A stretch of DNA of 64,000 nucleotides from Basidiobolus meristosporus CBS 931.73 (GCA_002104905.1 MCFE01000046.1:62001-126000), one strand, 5' to 3'. Positions 10,921-22,722 are shown, counted from the first letter of the stretch. The notes: generated from the sequence alone by a model not told the origin. Numbers and translations: made by a program.

Positions 10921-12887
10921 TGGAGACTGATGCTTCTGATTTTGCCCTTGGTGCCATACTCTCCCAGTATGATGAGGACAATGTGTTGCACCCCATTGCA
11001 TTCTACTCTCGGAAGTTTTCCCCTGCAGAGATCAACTATGATATCTATGATAAGGAGTTACTTGCCATCATTGTAGCCTTTGAGCAATGGAGACACTACC
11101 TGGATGGTGCAAAACATAAAATCAAAGTCTTCTGTGACCATAAAAACCTTGAGTACTTTGCAACTTCCAAAGTACTAAACCAGAGTCAAGCTGGATGGTC
11201 ACTCTTCCTGTCCAGCTTTGACTTTACTATCACCTATAGACCTGGTGCAAAGCAAGGAAAGCCTGATGCCCTGTCCAGAAAAAAGGAATACGCCCTGGAA
11301 GAGGGAGATGATGCCTGTTGGCAAATGGAACACTCATTGCTGAGCAAGAAACATTTTGAGATTCTTGCCACCCTGTCCTCAAGTCTTGTCATCCCTTCAT
11401 TCCTAGTAAGGATATCAGAATCCCAAGCCTCTGATATGACCTCCAGCACTGTCAAGAAATATCTGGAATCCCCAGTTGGGCCCCCTCCCAAGTTCCCAAG
11501 CATCCAGAACCTGCATTTGGTAAACAACCTCATCTACCACAAGCAGCAGCTTTATGTCCCAGACCTTGCCACCCAGCTAGACATCATTAAGTCTTGGCAT
11601 GATTCAATGGCTGCAGGCCACTTTGGTACTGCCAATACCTTGAATGCTATCAAAAGAGATTTCTGGTGGCCTAGAATGATAACTCTTATCAAAGAATACA
11701 TTCTGACTTATGATATTTGCAACCATGCAAAACCAGCCAGACACCAGCCCTATGGACTTCTTCAACCCTTGCCTATCCCAGAACACCAATGGAGATCTAT
11801 ATCTATGGACTTCATTACTGACCTCCCTGATTCATGTGGCTTCAATGCTATACTTGTAGTGGCTGACCGGCTGACCAAGATGGCTCACTTCATCCCTTGC
11901 TGTAAGAACACTGATGCAAAAGAAACTGCTGCTTTAGTCCTGAAGAATATTTTCCGCCTTCATGGTATCCCCATTGATATTGTGTCAGATAGAGGCCCTC
12001 AGTTTGTGTCCAAGTTTTGGAAACACTTCATGCAATACCTTGGTGTTCAAGTCAAGCTCTCTACTGCTTTCCATCCACAGTCTGATGGCCAGACTGAAAG
12101 AATCAACCAGATTCTAGAGCAATACCTCCGGTGCTATATCAATTACCAGCAAGACAATTGGGTTGATCTACTCCCTGTTGCTGAGTTTGCCTACAACAAC
12201 TCAAGTCATAGTGCAACTGGTTTTACACCATTCTATGCAAACTATGGATTCCACCCTCAGTTTGATATCCAGATTCCAACAAACCCAATGAGCCCACATG
12301 CGGCTGAACATGCCCAAGCAATCCAGGACATCCAGAACACCCTCAAGAAAGAGCTATCCTTAGCTCAGGAAAGCTACAAGAAATTTGCAAATCTAAAACG
12401 GCATCCCAGCCCTGATCTTAATGAAGGAGATTCTGTATGGTTGCTCAGAAGAAACATCAGCACCAACCGCCCTTGTGACAAGTTGGATTTCAAGAAACTT
12501 GGTCCCTTCAAGATCAAGAAGAAGCTTAGCCCTATAGTATATCAGCTACAGTTACCAGCAAGTATGAAAATCCATGATACTTTCCATGTGTCCCTCCTGG
12601 AGCCATATTGTAGGAACACATTGCCAAATCGGCAAGAAGCAAAGCCCCAAGCTATCCAGGTTGACCAACATCAAGAATTTGAAGTTAAACAGATTCTAGA
12701 CTCCAAGTATATCCAGTCAAAGCTGTGCTACTTAGTAGACTGGATTGGTTATGGCCCAAGTGACCAAACATGGGAACCAGCTACACATCTCACTAATTGT
12801 CAAGAACTAGTTACCCAGTTCCACCAACAATATCCTGCAAAACCTGCCCCAAAGGGAAACAGAGCTGTGCCTGGTAGAGGAGAATAG
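10902..12887 (+). pseudogene. pol: G1 Pol part 2: RNase H, integrase, chromodomain
   Basis: Frame reading [17 protein letters not shown] from 10902, downstream of the deletion and out of frame with part 1. RNase H: ETDASDFALGAILSQ, then YDKELLAI and RPGAKQGKPDALSR. The integrase zinc domain keeps both His (SWHDSMAAGH), but the first Cys of the CxxC pair is Tyr (TYDIC; TAT at 11709-11711). The integrase core has D (SMDFITDLP), D (SDRGPQF) and E (SDGQTERINQ), so the DDE triad is complete. A GPY/F-type module (KLGPFKIKKKLSPIVYQL) is followed by a chromodomain (YLVDWIGYGPSDQTWEP) that in chromoviruses directs integration to modified chromatin. It ends at TAG 12885-12887, directly against the 3' LTR. 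Confidence 0.92.
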
Positions 12888-13426
12888 TGTCATGATCACA
12901 TGACAACCATGAACACCCATGCCAAGTTTTCAGCTTCCTAGCTCAATTTCTAAGAGATTCCTTCTGGAACCTTCTACCACCTTCCAGAAAGTTCCTGACC
13001 ATTCCAAACCATTGTTACACAATGGAACATTCCATGGAAGCTTTCCATTGTATTTTTTATAGTCCAGTACCATATATGGAAATACCAGGTCACATGACTT
13101 AGTCACATGATCAGGTGACCCAATCCATTTCCCCATCCTGTCTCAGTGCCGTGTCATCTATGTCATTATCCCCAGCACCATTGCTGTGCCTCACCCCACA
13201 ACCACATTAGTATTAGCTAATATCTCTTGGCATCAATATAGCCAAGAAGTATATATAGTCCTATCCCCCCTTAAGTATTCCTCAGTCTGATAAACACAGG
13301 TCTTGAATAAACAGCCTTGCCTTGAATCCTGCCTTGCCTTGAATCCTGCCTTGCCTTGATGGTCCACACCTAAGTCCTTTCCTGCCGTGCCCAGCTTTTC
13401 CTCCTGCCTTGTGTCTATTCATAACA
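12888..13426 (+). repeat. 3' LTR of G1
   Basis: A 539-bp LTR, 17 bp longer than its 5' partner because the unit CTTGAATCCTGCCTTGC is duplicated in tandem near 13321-13354. It otherwise differs by a few transitions and single changes. Confidence 0.95.
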
Positions 13427-13700
13427 ATATCTTGCCAGCCACTTGATGCTTCTACACTGGCACCTGGCTGAACTTTTCACTGTGCACAAGCTGAGTCAGG
13501 TGAGTATGTCATGGCTTTAGGCTCACCCTACCCTTCTGAATATGGCAAGCAAAGTGATAGCTCTAAAGAAGCAGGCTTACTGAAGTATTGTGACCCAATC
13601 TCCTCTAACAACAGTACCCTGCATGAGCCCAGCAAAACCCCATTATGCCATTAGACATCACCAATGGAAAAAAATACCTAGGATACATTGTAGAATTGAG
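13427..13700 (+). pseudogene. X family, right gene fragment (continuation after G1)
   Basis: Continuation of the frame interrupted at 7746. The translation around 13432-13640 (CTSLVRVSMSWL..HPTLL, then KEAGLLK) aligns with the - strand of 43900-43600, where the same order occurs without G1. The 43xxx copy therefore serves as an empty-site relative. Stops are present. It ends at about 13700 where DDE-F sequence begins. Confidence 0.45.
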
Positions 13701-15594
13701 TGAGCCCAGTAGTTCTAGGCGCAGTATGCATAGTATAGACTGGACCTGTCCATCTGTGCCTCAATCTTGGGAATCATGGAGATTTTGAATTAGTTTTTGT
13801 CTAAAATGACTAATAGACTTGTTCCGTTGGATAGTGCCACATAGAGCCATGAGTGCCAAATAGTGCCATAGTGTGCCTGAGAGTCATAGCAGACCTAAAC
13901 TTGGCCACAGAGTGTGACATATAGTTCTGCATAATCATGCAATGCAGCCCCTGTGTTTCACCTATTGTGCGGGAGAAAATCAATTTTTTAACCTTTTTTT
14001 TGGGATTAAAATTGTGCATGACGCAAAAGAGCACAGACAGACTGAAGATATGCATCTGGTACATAATACCCATGGCACTCTAAATCTAGCCCCACAGGCT
14101 TGTAGCATGTCACAAAAATGCATGGCACTATCTTGGTCCACTGGTACTATCTGGCACTATAAGTGCTTTGTATAGGTTCTACTTTAGGGCTAATATTTAA
14201 ATATAGTGCCAGATAGTACCAGTGGACCAAGATAGTGCCATGCACTTTTGTGACATGCTACAAGCCTGTGGGGCTAGATTTAGAGTGCTATGGGTATTAT
14301 GTACCAGATGCACATCTTCAGTCTGTCTGTGCTCTTTTACTTCATGCACAATTTTGATCCCAAAAAAAAGGTTAAAAAATTGATTTTCTCCCGCACAGTA
14401 GGTGAAACACAGGGGCTGCATTGCATGATTATGCAGAACTATATGTCACACTCTGTGGCCAAGTTTAGGTCTGCTATGACTCTCAGGCACACTATGGCAC
14501 TATTTGGCACTCATGGCTCAATGTGGCACTATCCAACGGAACAAGTCTAATGTACTGCATAATATATTAGTAGAGCTAAGTGGCTTCTCAGAGCAATATA
14601 TGCTGAGCTCATGAAGGCAGCAGCACCAAGGTGTGTGACATAGGGCAAGTGAATACCCTGAGGAGTCAGAAGGTGAGCATCAAGAGAAAGAAAGCAGACT
14701 GAGGGCAACTTTGTAAAGATTGCAACAGCATGCCTTGCAGTATTCCTTACTGTCCCATGCAACACTAGTGTGCCAGCCACATCAGTCAAATCTATAACAC
14801 ACTCATCACAAGAGCACCACACACTGGGTCAATGCGCATGGTTTAGAGCATTGCTACCAGGACTTTCCAAGCAACTCAATAAGGCACAACTCCATTAAAG
14901 CAGGTCAAGTGGTTTCAATATGTAGTATCACATTAAACTCAGCCAAGGGCCATGTCCATGCATCAAGTTGTGTCTATGCCTGCCATTACACCTGACCATC
15001 AGCAAATAATGTCTGGTTAGCTGACTGGCAATGACCCACTGGAAGTGCCTGCACCACAGGAGCCTTTAGCAAGTAAAGCAACACATTAATACATGGCATT
15101 TCAGGCAGGTTCTGCGACTTCATCTGAAGCTATTCAGCACAGTCAAGTTCCAGAACTGTACTCATTAACCAGGAGGCAAAATACTGGCTACAAGTACACA
15201 AATAGGTAATATCAAAGTCAACAAGAAAGTAGCTTAGATGTGCAAAGTGAATCACTACCAAGTGCTCCAGTAGTAATCTCTGTGAGAAAAAACCTGGAGG
15301 AGATGATAAAATTGCATTGAATTACTACCATTTGGCATGATCCAAACAACAGATCTTTTTGCAATCCAAGCTGAGTCATTACACAGCATTGGTCACTAAA
15401 CTTTGAAATAAGTAATATTGAAGTCCTCTCACATACAAGACAGACCCCCAATAAATAGAAACTCTGCATATTTAAGCATCATTCCATTCAAGTGGGGTGA
15501 TAGTAATCAAAATGATAAGTATCAGCATAGCTGATAGCTTGATATGCATTCATTTCCATTTACATAAACAAAACATATTCAAGTATCAGATTTT
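13701..15594 (+). pseudogene. DDE-F: remnant of the partner gene of the DDE transposon
   Basis: Excluding the MITE at 13815-14548, the sequence follows the partner gene of DDE-D (17755-18610) in order: GGAGATTTTGAAT, ACTAAT..GTA, ATATTAGTAGAGCTAAGTGGC, then the CCTGAGGAGTCAGAAG block and the C-terminal part up to about 15300. After that comes the 3' flank found in DDE-B at 58590-59320 (reverse orientation). Many stops are present and CpG sites are almost absent. The transposase part is missing. MITE2 lies at its right end. Confidence 0.7.
13815..14548. mobile_element. Foldback MITE 1 of the DDE family
   Basis: A 734-bp near-perfect palindrome: two arms of about 345 bp in inverted orientation around a short AT-rich centre (about 14170-14205). 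The ends AGACTTGTTCCGTTGGATAGTGCCAC match the right end of DDE-B. The target duplication is AAT (13812-13814, 14549-14551). The uninterrupted relative at 17827 (GACTAATGTATTACG) shows the empty site with a single AAT. The open frames in the two arms are mirror images and are not a gene. Arm-to-arm identity is very high, so this is a recent copy. Confidence 0.9.
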
Positions 15595-15965
15595 AGTCTT
15601 GTTCCATTGGATAGTGCCACATTGAGCCATGAGTGCCAAATGATGCCATGGTGTGCCAGGGAGGCCAAGTGAATCTATACTTGGCCATAGAGTGTGAAAC
15701 ATAGCTCTGCATCTTCATCCAAAGCCACTGCCATGTTTGACCCATTGTGTTGGAGAAAATCCATTTTTTGACCTTTTTTTCTAGGTCAATGTTGTGCAGG
15801 ATGTGTAAGAGCACAAAAGGATTGAGGTTATGCATCAGGTACTAAATACCCATGGCACTCTGAATCTAGCTCCTGTGGCTTGTAACATGTCACAAAAATG
15901 CATGGCAGTATCCTGGTCCACTGGTACTATCTAGCACTATATTTAATTATTAGCCCTAAAGTAAT
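15595..15965. mobile_element. MITE 2, left arm and centre only
   Basis: A single arm of the foldback MITE, starting AGTCTTGTTCC (one change from AGACTTGTTCC) and running to the centre sequence TTAGCCCTAAAGTAAT, which is also the centre of MITE 4 (52640-52655). At the centre the right end of a DDE transposon (DDE-D) begins, so DDE-D appears to have inserted in the MITE's spacer. The second arm is not found. Confidence 0.65.
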
Positions 15966-16121
15966 AGACTTGTTCTGTTGGATAGTGCCACATAGTGCCA
16001 AATTGATCTGGCACTCTCTGGCACTATAATTTCTACCATAATGCCAGTGGTAGGATACAGTTACTGGTAATTTTACTCAATTTTACTTATGTTGCTTAGA
16101 GTAGTGCTTTCCTTGCTTTAT

Positions 16122-17004
16122 TTACTCTTCATAATGCTCCAGATACATTTCTCTCAGTGGATGTCTTCTTGTATGAATATACTGTGCATTGATAAGTATC
16201 TTAACTGTTTTACCTTTTCTGCTGTTTTCTCCTATATATCACTTTCCTCTGTATTTACCTGCCAATATGCTGAATCTCTTTGGATATCCAAGTGTATGCT
16301 CTACCCTCACTCTGAAAGGATTAAATATCTCATGGTAGAGATTCTGCCTCCTGCTAAGCACACCATTCCTTGGCTTCCTATAAGCTGTAATTCATCCAAG
16401 TCTCTGACAATCCTCTCCTATATAAGCTAAGTCTGCCATACATTTCTCCCCTCTACTGAATTCTGGATGATTCTCTACCCAGAGTGCTTTGTCATGCCCA
16501 CTTCCAGCAAATGGCCCACTAAACCAGATGATGTTACCCTCAATGTCAGACAGTGCTTGAAACTTCACATAGTGTGCCTTGTACTTGCCAGATTAAAAGT
16601 GCCTCTGCCCTCTAGAAGGTCTGTTAATCCTGACTGGGAAGGTATCCAAAGCACTCCTTATATGGAACCTGTTGCTGAACACTCTGGGATATGGAAGTCA
16701 TTTGGAGCTTCTGAACCTAGTACTCCAAGCTTGCTCTAAGTCATTTATACCCTCTGCAAGGTGGTTCTCCATTGCTGTCAGCTGGGAATGAAAGCTTTTA
16801 CAACTTTTGTTGCCATATGGTGGGATGAAACCTTGTAGGGCAATAGTTCTTGTAATAGCAGAAAAGCTTAACAAGGGATCTCCTCAAGTAGATTGGGGTA
16901 GATGGACCACAGTACTTGGTATAGATCTCCTCTAGTGTGTCAAAAGGAAATCCAGTGGTAGTGATGGGATTGATGAGAAAAGACCATTCAGATGAGTAAG
17001 TCAT
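16122..17004 (-). pseudogene. DDE-D transposase, broken
   Basis: Reading the - strand from ATG at 17004 gives MTYSSEWSFLINPITTTGFP, continuing for about 70 residues before a stop near 16798. Later parts match the DDE-B transposase in other frames. A four-T run near codon 21 is intact here (TTTTGACACA), unlike in DDE-A and DDE-B. The catalytic region near 16300-16500 is interrupted by substitutions and small indels. Confidence 0.8.
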
Positions 17005-17362
17005 ATTAAAACTGGTAAGGATTGGGCTAAGATGATCTGATTTGATTTGGCACAATCAGCTTTATTCATCTGATTTTCCATGCATTATGATTGAATCTCC
17101 ATCGATTTCCATGTATCCCATCATTATGTTGCAAAAATCTTCCTCAAACAACAACTGGGTATTTTTATTGATGTTTTACTAACAAGTCTATAATCAAATA
17201 GGAAATCAGCAATTGATGTGAACTGATCTGTGTCAATGCAATCCAAGATGCATCATGCATAATATTTGTAAGATTTAACAATCACATTAGTTTTCATATA
17301 TATTTTGTATAAGACTAGGTTGATGCAAATACACCACTGTAGAAGTATTCAAATTTGTCACT

Positions 17363-18606
17363 ATGGTCACTATACCAAGTCTCAACTCATCTTTAGTTCA
17401 ACCCAGACAAAACCCATTCCCCAGCTCACAAGCACGGTCTGGACCGGAAAAGGCCATGATGGATCTGTTTGAGTTCTCACCAAATGATTTCAGTATGGCC
17501 CAAGTGTCTATGATGAGCCTTCATACATAAATTTGGGTACTACTCATGAATCTAGCAGAACTAGGTACCTTGTAGAGTTGACAGAGATGGAAGAACCTGA
17601 GCGGAAAGCTGTGGCATGAGTCCTACATCAAGAAGCCAGCGGATTTATGTAAGAAGATATATAACAAGACAAGTATTGAAGTCAAGAATGAGCTGAGAGT
17701 GAGGGGAGTTGATGAGGAAACCACATGGGAACAATTTTGCACGCAATTTGCTCAGTACAGGCAGGATGTGTTTGTTTGTGCCTTGATTTTGGGAACCAAA
17801 GAGATTTTGAATGAGTTGTTACCTCAAATGACTAATGTATTACGTAATATATTAGTAGAGCTAAGTGGCTTCCAAGAGCAATATACACAGGTCTAATCCA
17901 GGCAACAGTTCCAAAGTATTAGACAGAGGGTAAGTGAATACCTTGAGGAGTCAGAAGTTGAGCTTCAAGAGGAGGAATAAAGACCGCAAGCAACATTGTC
18001 TAGATATCACCAGCATGCCCTACTGGATTCCTTACCATCTCTTGCAACTTCAGTGCACCAGCACACATCAGTCCAAACTACGCAAACACCCTTCACAAGA
18101 GTGCCCCGCATTGACTCAATGCATATTGGGTCAATGCTCACGCTTTAGAGCAAAACCACCAGAACCTGCCAAATTGCTTAAAAAGGCACAAGTACATTGG
18201 AGCAGGCCAAGTTGTGTCACAAGCAGCATCACATCAAACTCAGCCAAGGGCCATGCTAGCGCATCAAGTTGCATCTGCGCATGCCATTACACCTGACCAT
18301 AAGCAAGTTTCTTCTGGTGAACTGACTGATGATGACCCACATGAAGTGCCTCCACCACCAGATCCTTTGGCAAGTAAAAGAACATGTCAGTGTGTAACAA
18401 TGCAGGCTGGCTCAGTTGCATCATCTGGAGCAATTCAGCATGGCCAAGCTGTAGCATTGCACTAATCAACTAGGAGGCAAAATACTGACTACAAATACAC
18501 AAGTAGCCAAGAGTATAGTCAACAAGAAAGTAGCTTAGGTGTGCAAAGTGAATCACTGCCAAATGCTTCAGTAGTAGTCCCTGTGAGAAAAAAGCCTAGC
18601 AGATGA
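17363..18606 (+). pseudogene. DDE-D partner gene, broken
   Basis: Starts at ATG 17363 (MVTIPSLNSSLVQPRQNP), the same start as the intact DDE-B gene, and ends at TGA 18604-18606. Stops and frame changes occur near 17529, 17575 and 17896. The most conserved block (RVRG.(D/N)EE..WE.F..QFAQYR then LSGFQEQYTQ) is still readable at 17696-17896. The gene is divergent to the transposase across a ~360-bp AT-rich spacer. Confidence 0.75.
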
Positions 18607-19022
18607 TGCTGCAAAAGCATTGAACTGCTATTATTTGTAGTGATCCAAACAATGAATTTTTTTTTGCAATCCAAATCAAGCCATTGCAAATCAGTGATCA
18701 CCAAATTTTTGATATAAGCAATATCAAGGTCATCTCACATTTGAGACAGGACCCTTATAAATAAACACCCTGCACATGTTAACATCATCTGTGGCACAAG
18801 TGCAGCCATTTGATCTGATTTGCACCCATAAAATTGGTTGTGTGTTAGCTATGACACCTTGTACAATCACTAGGATCAGGGATTTACTCGCTTAATAGGC
18901 AAAAAGGGATATTTGATAGCAAATCAGGTAGCTTGTGTATTGGTCAAGGTTCCAATTGGGGACTGACAGCTTCAGGATACTTTTGGACCAATTAACCACT
19001 GAGATACGGAGCAAGTCTGTTA

Positions 19023-19534
19023 CTCTACAAGAAATAATGATTGTGATCCTGTCAAAATGCCATTTCCAGGCTTAAATCCCATGACTTAGTGGTATACATG
19101 TTAAAAGGACACTATGCAATAACTGTTAGAAAGACTGCACCTCAAAATTGATACATCCTCTACACAATCATTTGGCAGGATTGTGACAGCATTTTGCTAG
19201 TTTTACAGCCAAACAAAGCTAATACTTGAAAGTACAAAATTGATGATTCAAAATGAATTGCTTGACTATTTGATGGCCTTGATGCACACTACATTTACCT
19301 GATCATACCTAAATATCCAATAGGTTGAGTTGCCAAATATGGAAAGGTATTGATAGTGCTCTGACAGCCACTTTGTCAACCTCTGTTTGTATTATAATGG
19401 CAGTACAGCAACCTACAGCTAGCTCTGTATAACTCTACTGTACCAGTCAGCCAAATGGTATTTTCTTTTTCTACCTGTTCTTGTACCATTCATATTTAAC
19501 CATAAAACTGCGCCTCTTTGTTTGCTTACCCACA
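19023..19534. other. Mostly unassigned; start resembles an X-family end
   Basis: 19025-19130 is a diverged relative of 5165-5270 (AAATAAT..TGTGATCCTGTCAAAA and CCCATGACTTAGTGG). The rest, to 19534, shows no homology or frame that I could find. Confidence 0.35.
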
Positions 19535-20670
19535 GCTTTCTGATATATTGCAAGGTACTGCCCTCAGAGAAGAAATGGACATGAGTTGACAAGAACCTTT
19601 TACCATAATGAGGCCCTCAAGTATGGTAACATAGAGAATGAACTTGAAGAAGACTTAGAAGTGACCTTCCATATGACAGAAGAATACTTATCCCAAATGA
19701 CCTCAAGCTCAGGAAAGTTATTATATTTGAATGAAGTACTCAATGAAGTACCTGCCAAGTTCATGATTAGCTCAGGAGTATTACATAAGAACTAGTCAGA
19801 GCAATTTGCCTTGAAAGCTGGAATCAACTCAGAACCCACCAAATCAACTTCAGTCTCAACAGCTGATGGGAACTCTAACATAATCAACCATATTACCTAA
19901 ACAGTAAGAATAAAGATGAATGACTAAGAAGAAGGCCTACATGCCTGTATACCTGGGAACTGCAAGTTTGACCTTGTATTTATAAAATTTGGCTATCTTG
20001 TTGTAATCCATCAAACAGCTGGGGAACTCTTGCTACTCAGATCCAGAAGGACAGCAAGCACTATGAGCTATTACCAGCCAAACTGGATTTCAGCTTAGTC
20101 AAATTTGGTCTGTGTAAAACCAGTGAACTTAGCAAGGAATGGTTCTGTAGAGCACTCAGAAATGCTTCCCAGATGTTCCTCATGGCAGTATTACAGGAGG
20201 ATTCCTCTACTCCAGCACCCCAGAAGTTCCAGACTCTTTTGACAGAATGTTCAGTTGTGTTTCAGATGAAATTGTAAGCCTGCCACCAGTCAGAAATATG
20301 GATCATATCATTGCCATGGGAGATAGACATCCAGTGAGTAAGTCACCTTGGGGAGCACCAGTGCTTTTTGTAAAAAAGAAGGATGGAACACTTAGGATGT
20401 GCATTGACTTTGGAGTCCTCAACTCAGTTACTGTCAAGAATAACACCCCATACCTTGGATTGATGACCTACTGGATTAACTTAATGGAGCCACCAATGAT
20501 TGACAACATGTCAGGATACAGCCAGATTAGGATGAAGCCAGAAGACATCCCTAAGAAAGCTTTCAGGACTAGATATGGACATTAGGAGTACTCAGTCATG
20601 AGTTTTGGCCTTGCCAATGCTGCTGCACCATTCATAACTTTGATGCAAAGCATGTTCTAGGAGTACTTAG
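19535..20670 (+). pseudogene. G3, old Ty3-type element: gag end, protease, reverse transcriptase start
   Basis: An older copy of the G2 family in opposite orientation. Homology begins at the Gag zinc-knuckle end (CCCTCAGAGAAGAAATGG), so most of gag and the 5' LTR are gone. At the gag-pol boundary this copy has GGA where G2 has TGA. Protease region: YLNEVLNEVPAKFMISSGV, where G2 has IMIDSGAS, so the catalytic Asp is lost. The RT start at 20340-20585 contains [19 protein letters not shown]. It is cut at 20671 by a solo LTR. Confidence 0.8.
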
Positions 20671-20998
20671 TGTTGTAAAAATATGTGATTCCACCTGAAT
20701 ACTCACCCATATTGGCCACTTAGATCACAACCATCAAATCCTAGAGAATACTAACCAAATTTCTTGTTGGGATTTACTTAGGATATTTTCACCAAAATAC
20801 CAGGTACCCAGAACATGAAGATTCTCACACTTGTCCAAACAGTCCCAAACTTTACACACATGCTCTTAGGACCTTCCTAAGCTTATTTTATGTTTATGTT
20901 ATGTCAAGACCATGTAAAAGTATAAATATTACTTTTAAGTTATATATAATTTAATTGTTCTCCCAATCAATTCCAATATCTCCAAGACTTGTAAAACA
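20671..20998 (+). repeat. Solo LTR of the C1 copia family
   Basis: A 328-bp LTR, TGTTGTAAAAATATG...GTAAAACA, flanked by the 5-bp target duplication CTTAG (20666-20670, 20999-21003). Removing it restores the reverse-transcriptase sequence GAGTACTTAGA.. seen in G2 (reverse strand near 25215). It is the product of LTR-LTR recombination after insertion into G3. Confidence 0.9.
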
Positions 20999-22722
20999 CT
21001 TAGAGATGCTTATGGTTATCTACCTAGACAACATATTGATATACAGCAAGACAGAAGAGGAGCACTTGGTGAACATTGAAAAGGTCTTGAAGTAGCTGAG
21101 AGAGAACAAGCTGTATTGCAAGCCAGCAGAGTGCAAAATCTTAAAGGAGTATGTTGAATGCATGGGACACATAGTGACTAACACAGCAGTGACCTTAGAT
21201 ACCCAGAGGTTTGAAGTTATCAAGAATCTGAAGCTGCCTATTGAATATCAGAGCTCAGATTATTCCTTAGAGTGGTCTCCTATTATTGAAATTTTGTTAA
21301 GTCCTTTGCAAGTATTGCAGCCCCTTAAGCTGATATCTTCAAGAAAGACAACACATTGAAGTGCAACATAGCCTGTGAGATTGCCTTTCAGATGCTCCAG
21401 AAAGAACTTGCTAAGCTGCAAAGCTTGAGATTCCCAGACTTTAGAAAAGGGCTAACTCTGTGCACAAATGCTTCAGAATATGCAATTGGTGGAGTACTGA
21501 TTCAAGATCATGAGGTAAAGGACTACCCAGTTGCTTTTGAGTCCAAGAAACTGAACTCAGCAGTACAATACTATCCAGTGCATGAGAAAGCAATGCTTGC
21601 CATAAAAATTGGTTGAAGAACTAGAGATGCAACATTGGAGGAGTCATGTTTACTGTGAAGACTGATCATGCCTTACTAAGGTGTATTTGTTCAGAAAGTA
21701 ATATCCAGAAGAATGAAAAGATGAGGTGAATACACTCACCAATTTGACTTGAGATTGTCTAGTGCCCTGGGAAAAACAGCACAGTTGCTGATGCCTTATC
21801 AAGACCAGACCAATGTGCACAACTCAACTTGCTGCATGAATTAGATTGACCAAGCTTATTTCCAAAGTACTCAAAGGACCTATTCATTCCTTATGAGATG
21901 GATAAAGAGATCAAGAAGATAGTCTGGATGAAGCCAGCAAATTTCTATACAGAATGAAACACACTACCAAATTGTTGACAGAAGCCCTATTGCCTATGGC
22001 CCTTTTGTTGCTTGCCTGTACTTAATACGCAAGCTAGACAATGGATATGGGCATCTTGGAATTGAAGGAGCCTATGACCTGGTGGCCCTGTGAATTGCTG
22101 AACTCTTTCCCCTAGAGCCTGCAAGAGCATTTGAGAGACGGGGAATTGACTTTATTGAAAGTCTGCAAACCACCAGGAAATGCTACCATTAGATCCTATT
22201 AGCAATTGTCCATGCCACTAAATGACCAGTGGCTAAAGATGTACATGCAGGCAGTAAACAGGTAGTTGCAAGTTTTATCTACCAAGATATCCTAATGAAG
22301 CTTGGATGCCATGTAGAGATTCTCTCTGATAGAGGGGCTAACTTTATGGCAAAGACAGCTTACCTGGAGAAGCAGCAGATCAAACACTTTAAAACCTTGG
22401 CATATCACTCTAAAACTAATGGAATAACTGAGTAGATTAATGGATTATTTGGAAAAAAGCTGACCAGTATGCAAATGGCGATACCAGTAAATGAAATGAG
22501 TATGTAGCCCCAGCACTTTTTGCCTGCAGAGTTAGAGTGCACAATGCCACCAAGCAATTGCCATTTTACTTTGTGTATGGATGTGAACCAAGGATCCCAG
22601 GAGATCTCACACAACCAAAGATTACAGAAGCCTTACCAGATTAAATCAGTCAGCCAAGTGGTCATTAGCAGCTGGAACAAAGATGTCAAGAGGCACAGGC
22701 CATGCATCTCAAAGTGTAGAAA
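20999..22722 (+). pseudogene. G3 remnant: reverse transcriptase end, RNase H, integrase
   Basis: Continuation of G3 after the solo LTR. 21003-21230 is the RT end, with VYLDNILIYSKTEEEHL-like sequence. 21356-21616 is RNase H (CTNASEYAIGGVLIQ). 22025-22110 is the zinc-domain part (NGYGHLGIEGAYDL), followed by a deletion. 22229-22435 is the integrase core (LSDRGANFMAKTA, then NGITE). There are many stops and small deletions compared with G2. It is interrupted at 22723 by G2 and resumes at 27660. Confidence 0.8.

Larger units (their letters stand above)
7747..13426 (+). mobile_element. Full-length Ty3 chromovirus G1
   Basis: A 5,680-bp LTR retrotransposon with LTRs at 7747-8268 and 12888-13426 and a perfect 5-bp target duplication ATATC (7742-7746 and 13427-13431). 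The order is gag, protease, reverse transcriptase, RNase H, integrase, chromodomain. The LTRs differ by roughly five substitutions and one 17-bp tandem duplication, so insertion is fairly recent. Pol is disabled by an internal deletion near 10900. Features linking it to the Tf1/sushi chromovirus group are the C-terminal chromodomain and the 11-nt self-complementary primer site. The stop codon of pol directly abuts the 3' LTR, and the purine-rich AGAGGAGAATAG before it (12876-12887) is the likely plus-strand primer. Confidence 0.95.
15966..19022 (-). mobile_element. DDE-D: two-gene DDE transposon, decayed
   Basis: A copy of the DDE-B element in reverse orientation. Its left end (15966) equals the right end of DDE-B: AGACTTGTTCTGTTGGATAGTGCCACATAGTGCCA. 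The transposase is on the - strand (16122-17004) and the partner gene on the + strand (17363-18606). Downstream flank homology runs to about 19012 (CCACTGAGATACGG), then the terminal ~310 bp known from DDE-B are missing and only GGAGCAAGTCT (19012-19022) resembles an end. The flanking triplets do not match (AAT against GTT), so the right end has probably been rebuilt by deletion. Confidence 0.75.

Noticed and set aside
13942-14421. Two similar ~75-residue proteins facing each other
   Set aside because: They are mirror images from the two arms of a palindromic MITE and contain no family motif.
16467-16739. 90-codon + strand frame, also at 46502-46320 and 61452-61180 on the - strand
   Set aside because: It recurs only because it is antisense to the conserved transposase region; the DDE motif frame is the real one.
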